Source: Candidatus Poribacteria bacterium
GTDB lineage: Bacteria; Poribacteria; WGA-4E; WGA-3G
Direction: 5' to 3'
DNA length: 64,000 nt
Assembly: GCA_958295945.1 (NCBI GenBank)
Contig: OY282386.1
Coordinates: 3,156,204 to 3,220,203 of the forward strand
The notes under the pieces were generated by a model, which saw only the letters and a program-made list of their open reading frames with translations, did no database searches and was not told the DNA's origin. How positions within the stretch are numbered: position 1 is the stretch's first letter; each line of letters opens with the position of its first letter. Shown here in pieces: positions 54,201-62,810 of this stretch. The translations under genes were made by a program, and so were the position numbers.

Positions 54201-56720
54201 ATCATTATGGAGTGCTGTGTACCGATAATCATCTGCAATAGTAGTTAGTTGATTTTCCTGATCAGGTGTTAATGGTTTTTTTTCATAAAACGCGTCCTCT
54301 ATTGAATTAAAGAATTGTCTATAAGTAGAATGTGTATCACGAAGATTACGGATTGCATCTCGTACAACACGAAAACTAATTTCACCGCGTTGGAACGCAC
54401 GGATGTGTTCTAAATCTTCGTCACCTGCTTGCTTTTTCATTACATCAATTGCGATGCTACGAATCATGTCCTGATAGTGAGACCACTGAATTCCCACGGC
54501 ATATTTTGCTGCGTCCTGGCGACTGTCGGAGAATATAATCGTCTTTCGGTCCTTCTCCTCTTTGACAGTTGTTTGCATTGTCTGAGCAAAAATCTGAATA
54601 ATTTTTTGTAGACCTGTCCTACTGGTTCTAAGTGTTGTAGGTGCTTGTTCTTTACCATTGATAAGATTGTTTGTTGCTTTGTATTCCCGTAGATCAGCAC
54701 AATTGGGACAGAACTTAGGCATTTCCGAACACGACTCATCAGGCTTGTCAATTTTGTAATAATAACCGTTTGAATTGGACGAAGAATCAGGAATAAGTGC
54801 TCCATCAGAATGTGAAAATAAACCGGGTGCCCAACGTCTTTGGATACCATTTTTTGTCCAAGAATCTTGTTTAGCTGGAGTCTCTGTTTTCTGCCAAAAA
54901 ATCGCATAGGATTGATAGTTACGATCTCTGATCCCTTTTTCAGGCAAACCTGTTAAATCTTGATAGTCACCGCTTAGATACCACCCTTGAGAATTATCTG
55001 AAATTGGCTGTTTATATCCACCAAGAAAGATATCAGCACATGTTTCACAGGTTAATATTTCTAGGACTCGTGAACCGCATTCATCACACAGGACACGACG
55101 ATTGGCAAACAGTTTTCCAATTGGAATTGTATCGTCTTTACCACCGCACCTTGGATTGCTACAAGCCCATAAACCTTCAAAGTTTTTAAAGAAAAAATGG
55201 ACACGAAGAGGTAACAGTGCTCTTCCTGTCTCAGGATTCTTTTGTTTGATCAGGTAGCGAATTAGTCCTCGGATCGCGTCTTTGGAAATCGGAGTTGAAG
55301 CAATTTTGTTGGCAACATTGTGCATATCTTCAACCGTTAAGGCATGTAACCTACCATTATTGTTGCAGAGTTGTGCTGCAGCAAGTTTAATGCCCTCTTT
55401 TGGTATCGTGTCTAACTGAGTAGAATCTTCCTCCGTATTAAATTCTTCAAACTGCTTTGAGTATTGAAGGCACTCTCTAAGCTCGGTACTGTCATCAGGA
55501 AATTGTGGAGAATTGATAATTTGAAAATCTCTCTCGCGTGCGAAAAACTGACGAAGATACTCGTGCCCTTCATCTCCTTCAAGAGATGCACTTGAGGCAA
55601 TGATACGTAGCTTCGGTGAATCGGGGGTAAGACCAAGTCGATTAAATAGTACCCGAAGCAAATATGCAACTTCTGAACCTGCTGTACCTCGATAGGAGTG
55701 CAGTTCATCAACAACAAGATGGAAAATACTATCTGGTTCTTCCAACCATTTTTTAGTTTTTTCAAAGATCGGCTGTTCCAAATCTCGTGTTAACATAATG
55801 CTTAACATTGAATAGTTTGTGATAAAAATATCAGGTGGATGGCTATGCATATCCCAACGAGACCACATTTCAGAAGTGTCAGGATCAGTGGAGGGAAAGA
55901 AATAACGAGTTTCCTCAGCTGTTTTTGCTTTTTCAGATTGCCTTTGCAATCTATCAAGTTTGTTTTGTAGCTTGCGAATATTGTTTGTATTATCTTCATT
56001 CTTTTCTGCACCAGGTACTGGTGTTAATCCAGTATAACGACCAAAGTAAAATCTGTTATTATTCCGATTGTTATTGAGCCATTGACGCACCTCTGGACTG
56101 TCACAAGCGCGCCGAAGTCGCATCAGTTGGTCTTCTACCAGTGCATTAAGTGGATACAAAATTAGGGCTCTAACAGCCGCAGGTCGTCTTTCACCTTCAC
56201 GCTGCGGAACCCGTTTTACCACTGTACGCGGTGGCGTTTTCCACCAGGGATGATTTAGATTCCGTTCTCCATAGATATGCCAGTTTTGGGACTCCTTGAT
56301 AAGATAATGGAAGATCGGAAGCAAAAAACATTCCGTTTTTCCAGAACCTGTTCCTGTAGTGACAACGACATCTTTGCCATCAACCGCTGATGCTTTAATT
56401 GCTTCTGCTTGATGTTTATAGAGCGGACGGTCTTTTGGTGCAATTCCCTCTTCACCTCCTAATGCGATGAATTCTCCAAGTTCGGAAGGAAGATATAGAT
56501 CTTGACATAACTCTGATAACGTTTTGTCTGAAGAAGGATAAGGAAAAATCGGTTCAAAACGGGGTTCTTGAAAAAGCAAACCATTTTCTCGTAATAATTC
56601 TTCTCTCTCTTTCTCCAGTTGTTCGCTATTGAAACCCATAATTGTTTGTATATAACTGATGTATTTATTACATAGTAGTTCGTGTGTTTTGAAAGGGTCT
56701 GTTTTAATAGGATTGGACAT
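51291..56720 (-). CDS. Giant DEAD/DEAH helicase with DUF1998 (Druantia DruE-like)
   Basis: 1809 residues. Superfamily 2 helicase: Q-motif region [12 protein letters not shown], Walker A TGTGSGKT (122-129), DELH box (338-341), then [13 protein letters not shown] and [39 protein letters not shown] (motifs V and VI near 1140-1170). The C-terminal region is DUF1998 with a four-Cys cluster (GAGYCRHLG...[16 protein letters not shown]). DruE, the defining Druantia protein, has exactly this build and size. It is the last gene of a four-gene minus-strand operon; its start overlaps the upstream stop (TAATG). An unrelated DUF1998 helicase (for example, YprA-type) is less likely because of length and neighbours. 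Confidence 0.75.
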   Translation of the reverse strand: [1809 protein letters not shown]

Positions 56721-57619
56721 TAAATTGCCTCCCAGCCTTGATAAAGTGATTTAGTTATTTGGTATGCAATACCAGAGGGAACATCTAAATAGTGATAGAA
56801 ATTGCCCTTTAATTCTGGAGGAAAACCTGAGCAGAGCGTAGCACACCGGTCTATAATTATTGGTAAATGTAAAGGATATTTAACACACAAAGTTTTGTTT
56901 TTCTCCACGTAAGAGACGAATCTGCCAGTTCTGCCAGCATTAGAAAGAGCCAACCACTCACCCCAGTCTCGTGGGACTTTTCGTCGGTCAGGTCCGGTCT
57001 TTAAGATATAGAGATTGGATCCGTAGTCCGGAATTTCGTAGAGGCCATTACCATAATGTTGGATATTCGGTTCATATCCTAAAGACTCAAGGTTAAATAG
57101 TTTGAGTGAATCCATATGTGGCATATTGATTCTTGGAAAAGTTGTTCGTATTGGAGTTGGTAATAGTTTTGATAATTTTGCCGAAAAAGCTTTGCTGATA
57201 TGAATACCTAATTCCTCAAGCCTTGTGAAAATAGTATCTGTTAAGTCACTCAGAACCAGTGTTGTGGGTGCATACTTTTCTGATTGTTTGTCCATTATTG
57301 CACCAGTGTCCAATACGCACTCATTGACTTCGTTAATGAAGTCATGTGTCCTGCTTCCAACTAAGACAAACCTGTTTTCAACAGATGTTTCAACGAGAGT
57401 AGCAGGGGCGATTACGATTGCTACTTTGGTTAAGTTCATAGGATCATAATCAACATGCCCTAACCTTGCCAGGGATTTAAGATAAGTAGACGGTTTGTAT
57501 TGATTCTGGTTATCTGTTAAACGTATGACAGCATCTTTAAGAGCATTCCAAGGTAATCTACCTTGGTGTGATATATAATAAAGAAGATAATCAAAAACAT
57601 TGTTTTCAGTCTGATTCAT
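56720..57619 (-). CDS. Druantia-like operon protein (DruD position)
   Basis: 299 residues, no clear domain that I recognise. It has a helical start (MNQTENNVFDYLLYYISHQGRLPWNALKDAVIRLTDNQNQYKPSTYLKSLARLGHVDYDP), which looks like a winged-helix, followed by mixed alpha/beta sequence. Overlaps with the genes on both sides (ATGA before, TAATG after) show tight coupling to the helicase. In Druantia type I a protein of about 340 residues, DruD, stands right before druE, so I place this one there by position and size only. Confidence 0.55.
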   Translation of the reverse strand: MNQTENNVFDYLLYYISHQGRLPWNALKDAVIRLTDNQNQYKPSTYLKSLARLGHVDYDPMNLTKVAIVIAPATLVETSVENRFVLVGSRTHDFINEVNECVLDTGAIMDKQSEKYAPTTLVLSDLTDTIFTRLEELGIHISKAFSAKLSKLLPTPIRTTFPRINMPHMDSLKLFNLESLGYEPNIQHYGNGLYEIPDYGSNLYILKTGPDRRKVPRDWGEWLALSNAGRTGRFVSYVEKNKTLCVKYPLHLPIIIDRCATLCSGFPPELKGNFYHYLDVPSGIAYQITKSLYQGWEAI

Positions 57620-59688
57620 CTGTTTTCTCGTGATTGTTGTAATCCTTCTTGGAAATGTTCTAATCCATCATATTCTTGATCCAGCATTATTAAAACTTGA
57701 TCTATTATTTCAGGTTGATTTTCGATCCAGGGTAAAATACGCATCGTCAGTGCCCAATCAAGCGCGCGAGTTGATGCCATCTCGATGCTCTGGGAAAGTC
57801 TAAGATAATGGAGAATTTCACGTAAAGGTGTTTTCGGTATACGTCCACCGTTTTCATTGATTGTTGTTCGGATTTCACTAACAAAGTTTACTTGATCTTG
57901 AAGATGCTGGTCAACATCGGGAGGTGGTTGACACCAACCATCCCATTCAGATTGTGTGAGGATGATTCTGGAGGTTTGTAAATTTTGTGCTTCAATCGGT
58001 TCTTCTTCCGGTTCTGGTAGACGCGCTATCAAAGCGTAGGCATCTTCTGTTATCTCACAACGATTATTTCCTGAAGTACGTGTAAGAAAAACTTTGATTG
58101 TAGAATCGGATATGTCTTTAGTCCATTGGAGAAATGACGGAAGATAGGACTCTGGAAATGATCTGTCACAATTCCTGAAGTGAATTGCCCAAAGCATGTT
58201 CCCCATTTCAAGCATCTTCTGAACTGAGACTTTTAGGTCGTTGCGTTCAAGCTGTTCACCAAAACATTCCTCTGCCAACAATTTAGGAAACCAATCTTGC
58301 AATCCGAGCCACCCCATTTCCACATAAAGATTCGTATAATGGAGATGTTCATCGCACATTAAATTCCAAACTTTGAAAATCCGTGTATCAGTAATTTCCA
58401 AAACTGGAAAGGTTTTTAGTGCAACGTGAATAGCAGCCGCTATTTCATCAGAATCTGTTATGCCATACCTTCTGAGACAATACGCAAAGTCTGATAGATA
58501 ATCTTCTTCATCTTCATAATGCTTTGTCCTTTCTTCCAATTTGGCAGCTGCTGACCTCCCAATTTCTACAGCCTGATGTGCAATTCGTGGTGCTCCTGTC
58601 TCACGATTCTCTAATTCCGAAGTTTCAGGAACGTTAAGAGGTCTATTAGATGGTTGATTTTGTGCTTCAACTTCAGATCTGATTTCAACAATAGCACTGT
58701 CTATGCTATCAATCCGTTCACTAATAGATTGGTCAATGCTTTGTCTTTGCTGTTCAATATGTACAGTCATCTCCGCAACGACACTATTCATACGTTCAAG
58801 TTGTTCCGTAACAGATTGATTGTTTTCTTGTAATTGTTGTTCAATCTTTGTGGTTATCGCCTCGGTGTGATCAACAAAGTCGTTTATTCCAGATTCAGTT
58901 TCATTCTGTGAATTCTCAAGTACATCAAGCCGAGAGGTAAGAGATCCAACCGATTGTGATAATCGATTTACATTTTGAGAAAAATCTAACTGTGAAAGTT
59001 GTTCCTCAAAAGATCGCTGAACTTGTTCAATTTGTTGATCTAGTAATTGTTGTAGTTCACTCATGGTGTCTAAGTTAGAAAACTGAGTGCGTAATTCATT
59101 AATCTCTTGCTGAAGTCTATTGACTTGTTCGGGGAGTTGTTCAATTTGTTGTCTTCGTTCAATTTCCTCGCGGGGGCGTGCTTCATTTATCAGATTTTCT
59201 ATTTGATCACATTGATTGAAATGACCAAACTCATAAAAACGTCGTATTGTTTCCTGATCAATCTGATCGTGGCGGCTCGCTTCCATCAAGACTTCAAAAC
59301 ATTCCCTGTCAAGTTCACTGTTTGGCGGTACGATACACTGTTGGTTTTCATCAAAATCCTCTGTATTGTCAAACTGAAGTAGGACATCATTTAGTTCGCC
59401 GTGAGATACGACCCAACTTTTCCAAGCGACATTGAACATACCCCATTTGGGGGAATCGGGATTAGTAAGTTCTTGTTCTTCTCTCAAATTAGAGATTAAC
59501 TTTGGAACTGTTAGAGTTAAAGGAGCATGTCCAGGTCGGAATCCTGTGACGGTTCTGGGAAGTAATTGATTTCGTATGAAGGTTCTGCCTTGACTGTCTG
59601 TTACTTCTTCTAAGAAGGCAACAAAATCTTCCACACTCCGTTCAAGTAATATTCTTCGTTTTGCTTCTGGATATGGTTTAGCCTGCAT
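57616..59688 (-). CDS. Large coiled-coil protein of the Druantia-like operon (DruC position)
   Basis: 690 residues. N-terminal domain of about 170 residues, then a coiled coil from about 170 to 360 rich in Gln, Glu and Leu (LPEQVNRLQQEINELRTQF, ITTKIEQQLQENNQSVTEQLERMNSV, DQSISERIDSIDSAIVEIRSEV), then a mostly helical C-terminal domain (YCLRRYGITDSDEIAAAIHVALKTFPVLEI...). No catalytic motif is visible. Placement and size agree with DruC of Druantia type I, but I cannot confirm that by alignment. It starts 2 bp after the upstream gene. Confidence 0.55.
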   Translation of the reverse strand: MQAKPYPEAKRRILLERSVEDFVAFLEEVTDSQGRTFIRNQLLPRTVTGFRPGHAPLTLTVPKLISNLREEQELTNPDSPKWGMFNVAWKSWVVSHGELNDVLLQFDNTEDFDENQQCIVPPNSELDRECFEVLMEASRHDQIDQETIRRFYEFGHFNQCDQIENLINEARPREEIERRQQIEQLPEQVNRLQQEINELRTQFSNLDTMSELQQLLDQQIEQVQRSFEEQLSQLDFSQNVNRLSQSVGSLTSRLDVLENSQNETESGINDFVDHTEAITTKIEQQLQENNQSVTEQLERMNSVVAEMTVHIEQQRQSIDQSISERIDSIDSAIVEIRSEVEAQNQPSNRPLNVPETSELENRETGAPRIAHQAVEIGRSAAAKLEERTKHYEDEEDYLSDFAYCLRRYGITDSDEIAAAIHVALKTFPVLEITDTRIFKVWNLMCDEHLHYTNLYVEMGWLGLQDWFPKLLAEECFGEQLERNDLKVSVQKMLEMGNMLWAIHFRNCDRSFPESYLPSFLQWTKDISDSTIKVFLTRTSGNNRCEITEDAYALIARLPEPEEEPIEAQNLQTSRIILTQSEWDGWCQPPPDVDQHLQDQVNFVSEIRTTINENGGRIPKTPLREILHYLRLSQSIEMASTRALDWALTMRILPWIENQPEIIDQVLIMLDQEYDGLEHFQEGLQQSRENR

Positions 59689-59690
59689 AG

Positions 59691-61679
59691 TTATCTGCTT
59701 ATATATTTACGGAGTTCAGTATATGATAGTGCTGTCTGTTTATGCTTTCTCAGTTTCTTCTCGACAAGAGTCCGCATCACAATGTTCTGATCTAAATCTT
59801 TGAATGTTTTCTTAAACCACTTCGGCACTGGAGTCGTATTTTTCTTGAGTTCGATTGCTAGTTTAACAACGGATGAAATGATTTCTGCGGGTTTTTCCAA
59901 TGATTGTTTTTCGTCTTTTTTTAGTATTGGAGGTTTACACACATTGTCCCATATAGTGTTTGGTATATCTGCTCCAAAAAGCTTCGCCCCCGATAGCCAC
60001 ACACCAGATTCTTCTGAAATCTCAGCAATCTCTTTTTTAGAATGAGATGGAATGGTCTTCTTGTCTGTATCTAATTTAGCAATCAGCGTTTTTTCTTGAT
60101 GCTCCAATGAACACTCTGACGCTATGATTCTTAATTCCCGCGTTTTACTTCCGTATGAAATTTGATGGATCCCTACGTCTAAAATGCCTTCTACGTTGAT
60201 TAATCGGTTTTCATTCATAGGGAACGTCTGGTCACCGATTCGCAAAGGCTCCTCGGAGGAAAGACCAAGTTCGGGAACGAAAATGGTGGGTAGACAGATG
60301 TTAAGATAGGCTCGGTGTCCATCATGATCCTTAACGGGCAATCCACCATTGAGGCAAATCTGTTCACTGGATTTAACAGAAAGCATCCAAAGGTTAGGAT
60401 CATCAAAAGATTCAAGTTTAATCGGTGTTGCTTTTAGATAGAGCCAACCGTTTCCTTCTCCGTTAACATAGATTGCGTTTGGAGAATCAATTTCATGTTC
60501 GCAAGTTTGGCTTAGGCAGTTTTTTGTTTGCTCAATATATCTTTCCTTAAACACTATCAGGTGATCTTGATACAGCTGCATGTTTTGTTGAGAAATCCAA
60601 CCTTCATCACACTCTTGGTCTACTCGGAAAACCCAGATTTCGGAACAATACAGTGTATAAACCATTGGGTTGATTTCATCTGTTTGCAATTGCAGTTGAC
60701 TTGACAAATTCCAAAACGTATCACTGTCATCAGGAAACGGTCGAAACCACTTTTCTGATGTATATGTTTGTAAGTTCTCAATTCCAAAAGGATTGGTTTT
60801 ACAGCCAATGTCATCTCGCCCGCGTCTCTGGAACCAGTAGCGTATTTCTGGATTACTAAACTGATTAAAATGTAGTTCAACATGTATTTTGGATGGCGAC
60901 TGCCTTTGCCCAACAACCGGTTTAGGTGGAATTTCACCATCCCAATTTTCTAAAAGCAATCTGACTTGTCTAAGGATTAACGCTTTATAGGAACTGTTAG
61001 TAAAAAATTGATAGATTCTTGCGGATCCGTCTCGCGATCCTAACCACATACGAAAGTCTCTTTCAAGTTGGTTGTCTGGTATATTTGAAACCGGTGTGAA
61101 ACCTTGGTAACGAAAAAACTGATAAATGGTTCTTCGATCATGCATGCGAATCAGACATTGAGATTTGGGATACCAAACATATTTTTGATTTGCTGGGCCT
61201 TCAGTCAAATACAGTTCAGTGCTCTGTTGATGTGTTACCCACATTTTCAAGTGTGCCCAAAAGAACTTAATTTCCGGCAACTCAATTCCCCGTGGACAAC
61301 CTGTACGATCCTCATCAAAAAGAAGTCGATTCAGGTGGATATAGTAATTTGTGCTTGATGCACCGCTGGAGCGTTCCATCATACTCGCAGCAAGCACACT
61401 AAGTGCCAGGAACGCAACTTGTGGCGGTTCTCCATCAAAAAAGTTTTCAGATAACCTCTCGGGATAAATCTGTCGCAGGCAAACCCATTCATTGGAAATT
61501 ACGACTTTATCCTTAACAGCTTCCATCAAACTTTCTACAGCGTCTACATTAAAACCTTCTTGTTCAGCGATAGTGTCTAATGTTTCACGAGTTGTGTTCA
61601 GAAAGACAATTTCATCCGGTTCGCAATTTTCAAAAATGTGTTTAATGATCGCTTTGTTCCATTGTTCATAGGATATCAT
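59691..61679 (-). CDS. First protein of the Druantia-like operon (DruB position)
   Basis: 662 residues, unknown family. N-terminus MISYEQWNKAIIKHIFENCEPDEIVFLNTTRETLDTIAEQEGFNVD looks like a small helix-turn-helix-type domain. A large middle part of beta-rich character follows, with many Trp. The last 100 residues are basic and helical (KWFKKTFKDLDQNIVMRTLVEKKLRKHKQTALSYTELRKYISR). It opens the operon, with AT-rich sequence upstream (61680-61806) that could hold the promoter. DruB is the likely counterpart from order; druA (DUF4338) is not found nearby. Confidence 0.55.
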   Translation of the reverse strand: MISYEQWNKAIIKHIFENCEPDEIVFLNTTRETLDTIAEQEGFNVDAVESLMEAVKDKVVISNEWVCLRQIYPERLSENFFDGEPPQVAFLALSVLAASMMERSSGASSTNYYIHLNRLLFDEDRTGCPRGIELPEIKFFWAHLKMWVTHQQSTELYLTEGPANQKYVWYPKSQCLIRMHDRRTIYQFFRYQGFTPVSNIPDNQLERDFRMWLGSRDGSARIYQFFTNSSYKALILRQVRLLLENWDGEIPPKPVVGQRQSPSKIHVELHFNQFSNPEIRYWFQRRGRDDIGCKTNPFGIENLQTYTSEKWFRPFPDDSDTFWNLSSQLQLQTDEINPMVYTLYCSEIWVFRVDQECDEGWISQQNMQLYQDHLIVFKERYIEQTKNCLSQTCEHEIDSPNAIYVNGEGNGWLYLKATPIKLESFDDPNLWMLSVKSSEQICLNGGLPVKDHDGHRAYLNICLPTIFVPELGLSSEEPLRIGDQTFPMNENRLINVEGILDVGIHQISYGSKTRELRIIASECSLEHQEKTLIAKLDTDKKTIPSHSKKEIAEISEESGVWLSGAKLFGADIPNTIWDNVCKPPILKKDEKQSLEKPAEIISSVVKLAIELKKNTTPVPKWFKKTFKDLDQNIVMRTLVEKKLRKHKQTALSYTELRKYISR

Positions 61680-61806
61680 GGCTATCTACTTACTGTGTTT
61701 ACGATTTGTATTACGTAATTTACACTATAAAAACTTTACTAACTTTCAATTTGATTTTAACATAACACAAATGTAAATTAATATCAACTTAAAAAGACAA
61801 ATGAAT

Positions 61807-62787
61807 CTATCCCTCGCGTCCAAACACCAACACATCGTATTTCTTTCCTCTATATTCAATATGGTTCTTGAACCTACCTTCACGGGAAAAACCTGCTGCT
61901 TCTAAAACTTCTGCCTTTTTCACGGCATCACTATCAATATAACATTGAACTTTCAGTTCAGGAAATTTCAGTGATGAAAGGAGTGCGGGAACAGAATCGA
62001 CAAAGTTAGGATGAAAGAATAGGTCAAGAAGTGCGATATTATGCCGCCACTTACTATCTCTATTCACCGTTGCCCAACCGACGATTACACCGTCTTGTGT
62101 AGTCAATAATTTTGCATCATTTAAGACATCACTTACTTCCAATGTGCGCTTCAAAATCAAAAAGCCGCTTTCCAAATTCGTTGGACCGTAGACGTTCCAT
62201 AGCAGGCTACGTAGTATATCCCACCCGACAATACCGGATAACGCAGTTAACTTCGGCCAATCGTGCCATTCAACATCTTTCGGAAGTGCGGTAGTTGTAG
62301 CGAAGTATGTTTCCTCAAAATCATCGTTCACATGATACTTCATAAACCCTGATTCTGGATAAACGCTTTCAAATCCAAAGCTGTGGTATATATGATATGG
62401 ATGACTGTTGTAACCAGTTCCGAGGTAGAGTGCGTGTCCGTTTCTTTGGCGAAAACCCTCCATTTGAAAAGCCATTGTGCCTTTACACGCCCCTTTTCTG
62501 CGTTGATCTGGTAGTGTATAGACATGACCTAATATCCCTATCCCATCATGTTCTACTGTCATGATGTTTGTGATGATATGTCCATCTACTTTTCCAACAT
62601 AGAAACGTGTTTCCAGTTCGTCAAGTGGTTCGACTACACACCTTTCAATGTGCCAATCGAAGAATTGCGGTTTGTGTCCAAGAAACTTCTTTATCTCTTC
62701 GGCATGGGGTTGATCAGGAGCATTGATTACGCCAACTTCCATTACCTCATCTGTTCTTAACGTTGTCTCTCCAAGTATTTCGTACAT
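61807..62787 (-). CDS. Double-GNAT acetyltransferase-like protein
   Basis: 326 residues. The first GNAT domain has LETRFYVGKVDGHIITNIMTVEHDGIGILGHVYTLPDQRRKGACKGTMAFQMEGFRQRNGHALYLGTGYNSHPYHIYHSFGFE, with the acetyl-CoA loop as QRRKGACKGTM. A second, weaker domain from about 190 to 326 has VGWATVN...ALLDLFFHPNF...VLEAAGFSREGRFKNHI. Acceptor unknown. It lies 127 bp upstream of the Druantia-like operon on the same strand but does not look like part of it. Confidence 0.75.
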   Translation of the reverse strand: MYEILGETTLRTDEVMEVGVINAPDQPHAEEIKKFLGHKPQFFDWHIERCVVEPLDELETRFYVGKVDGHIITNIMTVEHDGIGILGHVYTLPDQRRKGACKGTMAFQMEGFRQRNGHALYLGTGYNSHPYHIYHSFGFESVYPESGFMKYHVNDDFEETYFATTTALPKDVEWHDWPKLTALSGIVGWDILRSLLWNVYGPTNLESGFLILKRTLEVSDVLNDAKLLTTQDGVIVGWATVNRDSKWRHNIALLDLFFHPNFVDSVPALLSSLKFPELKVQCYIDSDAVKKAEVLEAAGFSREGRFKNHIEYRGKKYDVLVFGREG

Positions 62788-62810
62788 CTTTACCTCACGA
62801 ATAAATGAAA

